From the NCBI RefSeq assembly GCF_026017845.1, contig NZ_CP100416.1:6742326-6806325 (forward strand): a stretch of DNA of 64,000 nucleotides, written 5' to 3'. The DNA is from Amycolatopsis mediterranei (lineage in GTDB: Bacteria; Actinomycetota; Actinomycetes; Mycobacteriales; Pseudonocardiaceae). This document shows, one piece after another, positions 34,419 to 43,279 of this stretch. Within the stretch, counting starts at the first letter, position 1, and every line of letters starts with the position of its first letter. The position numbers were made by a program, and so were the translations under genes. Under the pieces are notes generated by a model. It had not been told where the DNA came from. It searched no databases and worked only from the letters and a program-made list of their open reading frames with translations.

Positions 34419-36632
34419 TCACCTTCTCGTCTTCGGCCGGACGGAGTTCGCGAGATCGACCAGCACGCCGTGGGAGTTCCGGTCCGGCGCCCGCTCGGCG
34501 AGCCGGCGCAGGGACACTTCCACCAGCGACCGCAGGCCGCGTTCGGTGACGCGCTCGCCGAGGAGCGCGCCGCCGTTCCAGTCTTCGAGGCCGCGGAGCC
34601 CGGCCAGCGTGGGCAGGCCGGCGAGCGCGGCCTCGCGGACTAGCGCCTCCAGCCGGTCCTGGGCCTCCCGGTCGAGGTAGAGCTCGGGCAGCCGCCGCGC
34701 CGCGTCGGCGAAGTCGTCGCGGCCGGGCGGGCCGGACGGCAGGCGCCCGGCCCGGATCCGCACCGCGGCGATCCGCGCGGCGTCGTAGTGGCGCGAGATC
34801 GGTGGCACGGCGTCGAGCAGGGTGACCGCGGCGTCGCGGCCGCGGGTCCGCAAGTGGCAGCGGGCCAGGCCGAAGGCGGCGCTGACCTGGCTGTGGTCGC
34901 GGTGCCACACCGAGCGGTAGTGGCGTTCGGCCTGCTCGGTGTCCCCGCGCAGTTCGGCGCAGAACCCGAGCGCCAGCTTCGGCGCGATCTCGCCGGGCCA
35001 GCTGCGGTGCACCCGGTCGAACGCGGCCGCCGCCTGCTCGGCGTCGTCGCGGGCCAGCGCCAGCAGCCCGTGGTGCCACGCGGCCCGCCAGTCCCGCGCG
35101 GCCTCGGTCCCGAGCTTTTCTTCGGCGAACGCCAGTGCCGCGGCCGCGGCATCGGAGTTCCCGAGCGCGACCTGGGCCCGCGTCCGGGCGAACGCGATCT
35201 CGACCGAGGGCTCGCCGAACATCGTCAGCTTGTCCAGCCAGCGGTGCGGCCCCGGCGCCCCCGCGGCGGCGATGAACTCGGTCGCCGGGTCGTCGGGAGC
35301 GACGCGCGGGATCGGCAGCCGGCCGGCGCCGTCGGCGGCACGCGGCAGGCCGAGGTCCAACCCGACGGCGACGCGTTCGCCGCCGACCCAGTGGTCGAGG
35401 CCGGGCACCGCGCCGAGGCCGTCGTCGAGCAGTTCCGCGGTGTCCTCGAACAGCGCCGAGGGCACCGGCCGCGGCCGTTCGTCGCGCAGCGAAAGGATTT
35501 CCCGGCGCACCCCGTCGAGCTGCTCGGCCATTTCGGACGCGGTGGCGAACCGCCGCTCGAACGGCGCGACGGCGCGTTCGAGCACCCGGTTCAGCGAGTC
35601 GAGGCCACCGGCGACGCGGGCCGGGTCGGCGTCTTCGCTCGCGGCTTCGAGCAGCACCTGCAGCGTCCGGCCCACGGTGTGCAGGTCCGAGCGCACGGTC
35701 AGGCCGTACCGGGCGAGCTCGTGCGCCGGTGCCTGGAACCCTTCGGTGCCGACGCTCGGCCCGGCCGGGTCCGCGATCGAGCGGGCCGCGCCGAGGTCGA
35801 TGACCTTGACCCGCTTGTCGCCGTGGATCACGTTTTCCGGCTTCATGTCGCAGTAGAGCAGGCCCTCGCCGTGCAGGTAGTCCAGCGCACCGAGGATCGC
35901 CCGGCCGTAGACGATCACGTGCTCCACGCGCGGCGGCGGCCCTTGCTTCAGCAGGTCCCGCAGCGACCGCCCGCCGACGTACTCCATCACCAGGTAGGTG
36001 TCCGGTTCGCCGCCGCCGGGCGGCGGGTGCTCGACGAAGTCGCTGATGCGCACGATGTTCGGGTGGTCGAGCCGGACGAGCACGTCGCGCTCGACCCGCG
36101 CCATCGCACGCAGCACGGCGTTGCCGCTGTTGATCACGCCCTTGAGCGCGACGTGCTGGCCGGCCAGCGCCGTGTCGGCGGCCAGGTACACCCAGCCGAG
36201 CCCGCCCCGGGCGAAGCAGCCGAGGACGTCGTAGCGGTCGCCGACCAGCTCGCCGCGTTTCAGCTTGGGCAGGAAGGAGAAGCGCTCGCCGCAGTCTTCG
36301 CAGAACCCCTCGGCGAACGCCGGTTCGCCGGCGAAGGCGCGGCCGACGGGTGCCCCGCAGTGGCCGCAGAACCGGTGCTGCTCGGGGTAGTCCGGGTCGG
36401 CCAGGACGAGCTTCTCGGGGTCCGGCACCTCGATCGCGGGCAGCGACTGGAAGTCCGCCTCGCCGCTCCAGAGTTCAACACTGCGTCCGAGTTCAACACT
36501 GCGCCGGGTGCTCTCCGGGGCCGGTCCGGACGCGGCCGGCGGCTCGGCCGGCACCCGGCGGCGGCCGCACACCTCACAGAACCCGATCGGCCCGACCGGT
36601 TGTCCGTGGCACCACGCCGTTTCCGTCGTCAC
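34419..36632 (-). CDS. pknG: PknG-like serine/threonine protein kinase with TPR region
   Basis: 737 aa from a GTG that overlaps the protease stop. N-terminal Cys pairs (C19/C22, C89/C92 and C111/C114) form zinc or rubredoxin-like ribbons. The kinase domain (about 133-400) has Lys164, the CDMKPENVI catalytic loop (Asp262) and DLG instead of DFG (279-281), then GTEGFQAP. The C-terminal third is TPR-like (AFDRVHRSWPGEIAPKLALG). Ribbon, DLG kinase and TPR in this order is the PknG architecture. It lacks a membrane anchor, and the neighbouring GlnX/GlnH-like genes support the assignment. Confidence 0.85.
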   Translation of the reverse strand: MTTETAWCHGQPVGPIGFCEVCGRRRVPAEPPAASGPAPESTRRSVELGRSVELWSGEADFQSLPAIEVPDPEKLVLADPDYPEQHRFCGHCGAPVGRAFAGEPAFAEGFCEDCGERFSFLPKLKRGELVGDRYDVLGCFARGGLGWVYLAADTALAGQHVALKGVINSGNAVLRAMARVERDVLVRLDHPNIVRISDFVEHPPPGGGEPDTYLVMEYVGGRSLRDLLKQGPPPRVEHVIVYGRAILGALDYLHGEGLLYCDMKPENVIHGDKRVKVIDLGAARSIADPAGPSVGTEGFQAPAHELARYGLTVRSDLHTVGRTLQVLLEAASEDADPARVAGGLDSLNRVLERAVAPFERRFATASEMAEQLDGVRREILSLRDERPRPVPSALFEDTAELLDDGLGAVPGLDHWVGGERVAVGLDLGLPRAADGAGRLPIPRVAPDDPATEFIAAAGAPGPHRWLDKLTMFGEPSVEIAFARTRAQVALGNSDAAAAALAFAEEKLGTEAARDWRAAWHHGLLALARDDAEQAAAAFDRVHRSWPGEIAPKLALGFCAELRGDTEQAERHYRSVWHRDHSQVSAAFGLARCHLRTRGRDAAVTLLDAVPPISRHYDAARIAAVRIRAGRLPSGPPGRDDFADAARRLPELYLDREAQDRLEALVREAALAGLPTLAGLRGLEDWNGGALLGERVTERGLRSLVEVSLRRLAERAPDRNSHGVLVDLANSVRPKTRR

Positions 36633-38185
36633 GCGCCCTCCAGCCGGCGGCGGACCGCCCGCACGTACCGCTCGACCAGCCCGGCCGCGGCCTCCGGTTC
36701 GGCCGGCCGCGTGGTCAGCGCGGCCATGGCCGGGCGGTACAGGTCGGCCAGTTCCTCGTCTTCCATCAGGCCCGCGTCGGTCGCCTTGGCGTTGTAGCCG
36801 CGCAGCCGCCCGTGCAGTTCGTCGTGCCGCGCGGCCAGTGCGTCGAGTTCGGCGTACCGCCGGACCAGCTCCCACCGGGCGGCTTCCGCGTCCCGTTCGG
36901 TCGCCGCGAGGGCCCGCCGCACGCGGCCGGGTTCGATCCGCGCGCCCGCCGAGCGCAGCGCGGCCAGCCGCAGGCGCAGGTCCGCGGAACTGCCGGGGAC
37001 CGCCGTGCGCGAACCGATCCGGGCGGCTCGTTCCCGCGTGCGGTCCTCCTCGTGTTCCACCATGTCGACCAGCAGCGCCAGCCGATCCAGGCGCCGCGCG
37101 TTCCGCTCGTTCTCCCAGCGCCGCGCCAGGTGCGCGCCGGGCGAGTCGGGCCCGCTGAACTGGACCAGCACGGTGGCGCCCTTGTCCACCAGCGGCCGCA
37201 CCACGTCGGTGAGCACTTCTTCCGGGGCGCGGGCGTCTTCGACGCCGGTCACCGCCACCGCGACGTCCTCCGGGTTGGCCTCCAGCACGGTGAGGACCTC
37301 TCCGGTGCTGATGCCGGCGCTGACGTGCTCGGCCACCTCGCCGGCGGTCTTGCCGGTCGCGTCCACGATCGCGGCGAGCCGCTCGCCGCGCACCCGGTCC
37401 GTCCCCGGCGGACGGGACACCCGGCGTTCGCGCCGCACCTGCGCCAGGAAGCCCTCCCGGACGGCCGAGTCGCGATCCCCGATGACGACGATCAGCGGGC
37501 CGGCCGACGGCCGCGGCGGCTCGCCCACCCACCGGGCGACGTCCGGCACGTGCCGGACGATCACCTCCACCGGGATCAGGTAGGCGAGCCCCGCGCGTTC
37601 GTCGGTGTACTCGGTGACCACCATGCCGAGCACCGCACCGGTCGCTTTGTCGATCACGCCCGCGCCGCTGAACCCGCGCCGCACGCGCTCGCCCGGCAGC
37701 GGCGAGTTGAGCTGGATCCACTCCCCGGCGGCGCCGGCCGGGCCGGCCAGCTCGGCGTTGTTCACCCAGACGCCGTACCGGTGCGGCGCCGGAAAGCCGT
37801 AGGTGTGGACCACCCGGTCACGAACCGCACCCAGGCGCACCAGCGGGGCGCCGGGCACGTGGGGAAACGCTTCGGTGAGATCGAGCAGCGCGATGTCGCC
37901 GCGGCCGTCGTCCGACGGCGGCACCCAGCAGCCGGGCCGCACGGCGGCGAGCGTCTCCGGCATCCCGTCCAGGCCGACGAAGCGCACCAGCACGCGCGCT
38001 CCCGAAAGCGCTTCCTCCCCCGCGGCCTGCACCACGTGCGCGCAGGTGAGCACCGTGGATTCGCCCAGCAGCATCCCGGCGCCCAGTGCCCGGCCGGACG
38101 AGTTCACCAGGCACACTCGCCACGGTTCCGGATCCCCCGCGCGCCCCTCGGCAGAACCGTTGAGCTCCCTCACCGGGTGTGACAT
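36629..38185 (-). CDS. Trypsin-like protease with helical C-terminal region, operon head
   Basis: 518 aa from an ATG at 38185. Residues about 22-205 are a trypsin-fold protease with all three catalytic residues: His50 (TCAHVV), Asp97 (GDIALLDL) and Ser173 (RGFSGAGV). It has no signal peptide, so it acts inside the cell, as in conflict-type trypsins. Residues about 225-345 form an alpha/beta domain (PLIVVIGDRDSAVREGFL), and the end is helical. It is the first of six overlapping genes and pairs with the Trypco1 protein at the other end. Confidence 0.85.
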   Translation of the reverse strand: MSHPVRELNGSAEGRAGDPEPWRVCLVNSSGRALGAGMLLGESTVLTCAHVVQAAGEEALSGARVLVRFVGLDGMPETLAAVRPGCWVPPSDDGRGDIALLDLTEAFPHVPGAPLVRLGAVRDRVVHTYGFPAPHRYGVWVNNAELAGPAGAAGEWIQLNSPLPGERVRRGFSGAGVIDKATGAVLGMVVTEYTDERAGLAYLIPVEVIVRHVPDVARWVGEPPRPSAGPLIVVIGDRDSAVREGFLAQVRRERRVSRPPGTDRVRGERLAAIVDATGKTAGEVAEHVSAGISTGEVLTVLEANPEDVAVAVTGVEDARAPEEVLTDVVRPLVDKGATVLVQFSGPDSPGAHLARRWENERNARRLDRLALLVDMVEHEEDRTRERAARIGSRTAVPGSSADLRLRLAALRSAGARIEPGRVRRALAATERDAEAARWELVRRYAELDALAARHDELHGRLRGYNAKATDAGLMEDEELADLYRPAMAALTTRPAEPEAAAGLVERYVRAVRRRLEGA

Positions 38186-38326
38186 TACGACCCCGCACCG
38201 GCCCTCCGGGACGGGTTCGCCCGCTTACCCCGCCAGATCACCCGATCGGCCGCTGAACTCCGTGCCACCGTGGGAAACTCACGAACCCGCGCCGACGGCC
38301 GGTGGCCGGTGTCCGATCGCGCCGGG

Positions 38327-39298
38327 TCAGGCGATCGTGCGCAGCCGGCGGAGGGCGAAGAACACCAGCGCCGCCGTCAGGAGCACGAAGATCCCGGTCT
38401 CGATGCCCTGGAAGAGCCAGAACCGGTCCCCCGGCTGGTACTGCAGCCAGTTGACCGCCCCGGGACCGGCGGGGTTGTCACCACAGCCGGCGGGCGGGCA
38501 CGGGCCGATCTGCGCGTCCGGCAGGACCAGCTCCCCGGCCGCGTTGCGGACGCCCAGATCCATCACCCAGTTGCCCGACGCCGGATTCGGCGTCTGGCCG
38601 CCGGTCGGGGTGAACGTGAGGCTCTGCGCCGGCAGGTACCGCGGCCGGGCGAGGACCTCGATCGCGACGCGGACCGCCGCGAACCCGACCAGGGCGATCC
38701 CCATGGCGGGCAGGACCTTCCGCCAGTACGTCCCGGCGAAGACGCCCAGCGCCAGCGCGAACAGCGTGTAGGCAACCGGGACGATTCCCTGCACGTCGAA
38801 CGAGAGGTAGGTCAGCCGGCCGGTGCTCGCGCCCACCAGCGGCTCGAACCACCACGACACGCCCAGCGCATACCCGATCGCCAGCACGGTGGTCATCGCC
38901 CCGACCAGGCCGAACTTGGCCAGCGCCCACTGCAGCCGGGTCACCCCCTGCGTCCACACCAGACGGTGGGTGCCCTGCTCGACCTCCCGGGCCACCAAGG
39001 GCGCGCCGAAGAACACGCCGACCAGCACCGGCAGGACCACGAACAGGACGGCGATGAACACCATGCCGCCGTACTCCTGCTGGAACTGGTGGCCGAGGCT
39101 TTCGCAGCGCGAACCCGCCTCGGTCTGCGTGATCAGCGACGCGCTGCCGAGCGCCGCCCGGCAAGCGCCCAAGCCGAGGCCGTCGTACTTCGTGTGCATC
39201 GCCAGGCCGGTGGGCACCATGATCGCGGCGAGCGCGACCAGGGCGGCGAGGGTGAACAGCGCCTGCTTGCGGTGCTGGCGCCAGATCAGCCAGATCAT
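38327..39298 (-). CDS. ABC transporter permease
   Basis: 323 aa with about six TM helices, typical of ABC-2-like permeases paired with YtrA regulators (MIWLIWRQHRKQALF at the N-terminus). It is coupled to the ATPase by an ATGA overlap. The large extracytoplasmic loop near residues 230-290 contains a Cys pair. Export of an envelope-active compound or bacitracin-like resistance is possible. Confidence 0.8.
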   Translation of the reverse strand: MIWLIWRQHRKQALFTLAALVALAAIMVPTGLAMHTKYDGLGLGACRAALGSASLITQTEAGSRCESLGHQFQQEYGGMVFIAVLFVVLPVLVGVFFGAPLVAREVEQGTHRLVWTQGVTRLQWALAKFGLVGAMTTVLAIGYALGVSWWFEPLVGASTGRLTYLSFDVQGIVPVAYTLFALALGVFAGTYWRKVLPAMGIALVGFAAVRVAIEVLARPRYLPAQSLTFTPTGGQTPNPASGNWVMDLGVRNAAGELVLPDAQIGPCPPAGCGDNPAGPGAVNWLQYQPGDRFWLFQGIETGIFVLLTAALVFFALRRLRTIA

Positions 39299-40179
39299 GC
39301 CGGCACCTCCCACGCGGACGCCGGGACGCGGGTCTCCGCTTCGGCGAGGTGGGCCAGCACCACGTCTTCCAGGGTCACTTCGTGCTCCGTCCACAGTGGA
39401 TCAATCGGGCCGTCGCCGCGGCGGACCAGCAGCGTCGACTGGCGTTCGGTGTGGCTCACGCGGACCACCTCCGCCACCCCGGCGATGGATTCGCTGCCCG
39501 CTCGCGGGCCGACGAGCGTGCGGTGGCTGTCGAGCAGCTCGTCGACCGGGCCGGCCAGCTGGACGCGGGACCGCTGCAGGACGATCAGGTGGTCGCAGCT
39601 GCGTTCGAGGTCGGCGAGCAGGTGCGAGGACAGCAGCACGGTCGTCTCGCTCTCGGCCACGGCACCCATCAGCGTCTGCATGAACTCGCGGCGCGCGAGC
39701 GGGTCGAGGCTCGCGATGGGTTCGTCGAGCAGCAGCAACCGCGGTCGCTTCGCCAGGGCCAAGGCCAGCGCGACCTGGGCACGCTGGCCACCGGACAGCT
39801 TCCCCACCGGCTTGTCCGGCGGGATGCCGAGCATGGCGAGCCGGTCACGCGCCAGCGCGGCGTCCCAGCGACGGCGGTTCAGCTTGCCGCCCATGGTGAC
39901 CAGCTCCGCCGCGGTGAAGTCGTTATACAGCGGGGTGTCCTGCGCGACGAACCCGATGTCCGGCAGCGCGGACCGCGGTGCCCGCCCGAAGACGCGCACC
40001 TCGCCCGCGTCGGGTTTCAGCAGGCCGACGGCCAGGTGCAGCAGCGTCGTCTTGCCCGCGCCGTTCGGGCCGACCAGCGCGGCGATCCGCCCGGCGGGCA
40101 CCTCCAATTCGCAGTCCTGCAATGCCCAGGTGCGCCCGTAGCGCTTGCCCAGCGCCCTGGCTTCCACCGCCGGTTCCAT
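39295..40179 (-). CDS. ABC transporter ATP-binding protein
   Basis: 294 aa. Walker A GPNGAGKTT, Q-loop VAQDTPLY, signature LSGGQRAQ, Walker B LLLLDEP, H-loop LLSSHLL. It energises the permease encoded by the next gene. It lies 10 nt after the YtrA-type regulator, so all three are cotranscribed. Confidence 0.9.
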   Translation of the reverse strand: MEPAVEARALGKRYGRTWALQDCELEVPAGRIAALVGPNGAGKTTLLHLAVGLLKPDAGEVRVFGRAPRSALPDIGFVAQDTPLYNDFTAAELVTMGGKLNRRRWDAALARDRLAMLGIPPDKPVGKLSGGQRAQVALALALAKRPRLLLLDEPIASLDPLARREFMQTLMGAVAESETTVLLSSHLLADLERSCDHLIVLQRSRVQLAGPVDELLDSHRTLVGPRAGSESIAGVAEVVRVSHTERQSTLLVRRGDGPIDPLWTEHEVTLEDVVLAHLAEAETRVPASAWEVPA

Positions 40180-40189
40180 TCCGGACTCC

Positions 40190-40585
40190 CTACGACAGGT
40201 CGTGCGGCACCCGGGTGCCGCGGATCGTGGTTTCGATGAGGGCGGCGATGTCGTCGGGCGACATCCCCGCGGTTTCGGCCCGCTCCAGCCAGGCCACCAG
40301 TTCGTCGCGCAGCTGTGCCTGGTGACCCAGGGAAGGCCCGGCCAGGGTGCCGGTGACGAAGGTGCCCACCCCCGGGCGGCCTTCGGCCAGCCCCTCCAGC
40401 ACCAGCTCGCGGTAGGCCTTGAGCACGGTGTTCGGGTTGATCGCCAGCGCCTCGGCCACGTCCCGCACCTTCGGCAGCTGGTCGTCGGGCCGCAGCAGGC
40501 CGACGCGCAACGCCTGCTTCACCTGGACGACGAGCTGCATGTACGTGGCCACCCGGGAACGGCCGTCGAGGACGAACTCGATCAC
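40190..40585 (-). CDS. YtrA-type GntR-family regulator
   Basis: 131 aa from the GTG at 40585 (begins MIEFVLDGRSRVATYMQ, as in other members). An earlier GTG at 40594 touches the AGGAGG site, while the one at 40585 has normal 9-nt spacing, so I prefer it. Winged helix at about 12-75 (KVRDVAEALAINPNTVLKAYRELVLEG) and a short helical tail typical of YtrA. It probably represses the ABC operon through the operator at 40602-40623. Confidence 0.85.
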   Translation of the reverse strand: MIEFVLDGRSRVATYMQLVVQVKQALRVGLLRPDDQLPKVRDVAEALAINPNTVLKAYRELVLEGLAEGRPGVGTFVTGTLAGPSLGHQAQLRDELVAWLERAETAGMSPDDIAALIETTIRGTRVPHDLS

Positions 40586-40601
40586 CCTGCCCACCCTCCT
40601 A

Positions 40602-40623
40602 TTGTCCTACGACATTAAGACAA
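40602..40623. promoter_or_regulatory. Candidate YtrA-type operator
   Basis: TTGTCCTA..and its inverse ..TTAAGACAA (40602-40623) form an imperfect dyad with TTGTC/GACAA ends and a 12-nt centre, just upstream of the regulator's ribosome-binding site. This fits autoregulation by blocking transcription. Confidence 0.5.
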
Positions 40624-40695
40624 CACCTGACGGCGTCCGCCTGTCAAGGCATAGGGTCTCGGTCGACGGACGCACACCGGCACCGGGAGGCAGGC

Positions 40696-41469
40696 ATGTC
40701 GTTGTTGGACGGGCTGAGCAAGTCGATCGCGGGCGGGGCGATCGAGATCGTCGACCTCACCGCTCCCCTGAGCGCGAGCACGCCGATCCTGCAACTGCCC
40801 GAGCCGTTCGCCAACACGATCCCGTTCCGGCTCGAGGAGATCAGCCGGTACGACGACCGCGGCCCGCGGTGGTACTGGAACGACATCCACACCGGCGAGC
40901 ACACCGGCACCCACCTCGACGTCCCGGTGCACTGGGTGTCCGGAAAGGACGGTCACGACGTCTCGCAGGTCCCGCTGAAGACGCTGGTGGCGCCCGCGGT
41001 CGTGCTCGACTTCTCCGCACGGGCGGCCGAGAACCCGGACTTCCTGCTCTCGATCGACGACGTCCGGGCCTGGACGGCGGAGCACGGGCCGCTGCCCGAC
41101 GGCGGCTGGCTGCTCTACCGCACCGGCTGGGACGCCCGCAGCAACGACCAGGAAGACTTCCTCAACGCCGACGAGGCCGGCTCGCACACCCCCGGCGTCG
41201 CACCCGAGTGCGCGCGGTGGCTCGCCGAGGAAACGCCGATCACCGGGCTCGGCGTCGAAACGGTGGGCACCGACGCGGGACAGGCGCCCGGCCTCGAGCC
41301 GATGTTCCCCTGCCACGAGCTCCTGCTGGGCGCCGGGAAGCACGGCCTGACGCAGCTGCAGAACCTCGCGTCCCTGCCGCCGACCGGCGTGCTGCTGCTG
41401 GTCTCGCCGCTGCCGATCGTCGGCGGCTCGGGCAGCCCCGCCCGCGTGCTGGCCCTGGTGGAGCGGTGA
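40696..41469 (+). CDS. Cyclase-family (KynB-like) metal hydrolase
   Basis: 257 aa. It carries the family motif HTGTHLDVPVHW (near 70-81) that binds metal, plus DLTAPLS and the conserved late TGVETVGTDAG-like segment. The family includes kynurenine formamidase and other hydrolases of cyclic or acyl substrates. The gene shares GTGA with the next one, a TPP enzyme, so the two probably act in sequence on a 2-keto acid or related compound. Confidence 0.8.
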   Translation: MSLLDGLSKSIAGGAIEIVDLTAPLSASTPILQLPEPFANTIPFRLEEISRYDDRGPRWYWNDIHTGEHTGTHLDVPVHWVSGKDGHDVSQVPLKTLVAPAVVLDFSARAAENPDFLLSIDDVRAWTAEHGPLPDGGWLLYRTGWDARSNDQEDFLNADEAGSHTPGVAPECARWLAEETPITGLGVETVGTDAGQAPGLEPMFPCHELLLGAGKHGLTQLQNLASLPPTGVLLLVSPLPIVGGSGSPARVLALVER

Positions 41470-43085
41470 ACGTCGCCGAACTCGTCGGCCGCACCCTGGC
41501 CGGCCTCGGCGCCGGCACGGCGTTCGGCGTGGTGGGCAGCGGCAACTTCGAGGTGACCAACGCGTTGCGCGCGGGCGGCGTCCGGTTCGTCGCGGCCCGC
41601 CACGAGGGCGGCGCGGCGAGCATGGCCGACGCGTACGCCCGGATGAGCGGCCAGGTGTCGGTGCTCTCGCTGCACCAGGGTTGCGGCTTGACCAACGCCG
41701 TCACCGGGATCACCGAAGCGGCCAAGAGCCGGACGCCGATGCTGGTGCTCACGGCGGACTCCGCGGCCGCGTCGGTGCTGTCGAACTTCCGCATCGACCA
41801 GGACGGCCTGGCGGCAGCGGTCGGCGCGGTGCCCGAGCGCGTGCACTCGGCGGCGACGGCGGTGGCCGACACCGCGCGGGCGTTCCGGACGGCGCGCCAG
41901 CAGCGTCGGACGGTGGTGCTGAACCTCCCGCTCGACGTCCAGTCCCAGCCGGCACCGTCACCGCTGCCGCTGCCGGACATCCCGGGCCCGGCTCTCGTGC
42001 GACCGGACACCGCCGCGGTGGCGGCGTTGACGAACCTCCTGGCCGCCGCCGAGCGGCCGGTGTTCATCGCCGGCCGAGGCGCCCGCGGCAGCGGAGACGT
42101 GCTGCGTGAGCTCGCTGCACGGTGCGGCGCGCTGCTGGCGACGTCCGCGGTGGCGCACGGCCTGTTCCTCGACGACCCGTTCGCACTGGGCATCTCGGGC
42201 GGTTTCGCGTCCCCGGCGGCGGCCGAGCTGATCGTGGGCGCCGACCTGGTCGTCGGCTGGGGCTGCGCGCTGAACATGTGGACAACGCGCCACGGCAAGC
42301 TGCTCAGCCCGCACGCGAGATTGGTCCAGGTCGACGTCGAGCAGGCAGCCCTGGGCGCGCACCGCCCGATCGACCTGGGTGTCGTCGGCGACGTCGCGGC
42401 CACCGCCCTCGACGTGCTCGCCTTGACGCAGGAGCACCGCGGCTACCGCACCGCAGAGGTGGCGGCCCGGATCGCGGCGGGCCGCTGGAACGACGTCGAG
42501 CACGAAGACCTCTCCGGCGACGGCCGGATCGACCCACGGACGCTGAGCCGGCTCCTGGACGAGCTGCTGCCGGCCGAGCGGATCGTCTCGATCGACTCGG
42601 GCAATTTCATGGGGTACCCGAGCGCGTACCTGTCGGTGCCCGACGAGCACGGGTTCTGCTTCACCCAGGCGTTCCAGAGCATCGGCCTGGGCCTGGGCAC
42701 GGCGATCGGAGCGGCGCTGGCCCGCCCGGACCGCCTGCCGGTGCTGGGCACGGGCGACGGCGGATTCCACATGGCACTGTCCGAATTGGACACGGCGGTC
42801 CGCCTGGAACTGCCGTTGGTGGTGATCGTCTACAACGACGCGGCGTACGGCGCGGAGATCCACCACTTCGGCGACGCGGACATGACGACGGTCCGTTTCC
42901 CCGACTCCGACCTGGCGGCCATCGCCCGCGGCTTCGGCTGCACGGGCGTCACGGTGCGATCGGCCGAGGACTTGCCGGCGGTGCGCGAGTGGCTGACGGA
43001 GCCGCGTTCGGCCCCGTTGGTGATCGACGCCAAGATCGCCGACGACGGCGGATCGTGGTGGCTGGCCGAGGCGTTCCGCCACTAG
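41466..43085 (+). CDS. Thiamine pyrophosphate enzyme (acetolactate synthase-like)
   Basis: 539 aa from a GTG overlapping the cyclase stop. It has the usual three domains: PYR (1-170, HEGGAASMADAYARMSG with the TPP-activating Glu), a central domain (about 190-320) and PP (about 355-530) with the TPP motif GDGGFHMALSEL..VYNDAAYG. It catalyses decarboxylation or carboligation of 2-oxo acids. No small ilvN-type subunit is nearby, so it is probably not the biosynthetic acetolactate synthase. It ends before a hairpin terminator at 43244. Confidence 0.8.
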   Translation: MNVAELVGRTLAGLGAGTAFGVVGSGNFEVTNALRAGGVRFVAARHEGGAASMADAYARMSGQVSVLSLHQGCGLTNAVTGITEAAKSRTPMLVLTADSAAASVLSNFRIDQDGLAAAVGAVPERVHSAATAVADTARAFRTARQQRRTVVLNLPLDVQSQPAPSPLPLPDIPGPALVRPDTAAVAALTNLLAAAERPVFIAGRGARGSGDVLRELAARCGALLATSAVAHGLFLDDPFALGISGGFASPAAAELIVGADLVVGWGCALNMWTTRHGKLLSPHARLVQVDVEQAALGAHRPIDLGVVGDVAATALDVLALTQEHRGYRTAEVAARIAAGRWNDVEHEDLSGDGRIDPRTLSRLLDELLPAERIVSIDSGNFMGYPSAYLSVPDEHGFCFTQAFQSIGLGLGTAIGAALARPDRLPVLGTGDGGFHMALSELDTAVRLELPLVVIVYNDAAYGAEIHHFGDADMTTVRFPDSDLAAIARGFGCTGVTVRSAEDLPAVREWLTEPRSAPLVIDAKIADDGGSWWLAEAFRH

Positions 43086-43243
43086 TCCGGCCTTGACACG
43101 GTCCGCGGCCGCCCTGCTCGCCGCGCTGGCGGACTCGGGCCGGCACCGTCCTGACCCGCCTAGGGCGCGGAGATCAGCAGTGTCTGGCGCGACCCAACGC
43201 AGCCGAGCTGCGGGTTCTGGAGACGCCAAGCCGCGTGGGTGTG

Positions 43244-43272
43244 GGCCCGTAGCCGTGTGGCTGCGGGCCTTT
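43244..43272. terminator. Hairpin terminator between convergent genes
   Basis: An 11-bp stem, GGCCCGTAGCC / GGCTGCGGGCC (one G-U pair), has a GTGT loop and is followed on the plus strand by TTT. It lies between the TPP-enzyme gene (plus) and the HNH gene (minus) and can serve both. Confidence 0.65.
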
Positions 43273-43279
43273 CCCGTGT

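Noticed and set aside
43086-43243. Short plus frame after the TPP enzyme
   Set aside because: Composition is unlike coding DNA here, and it runs into the terminator.
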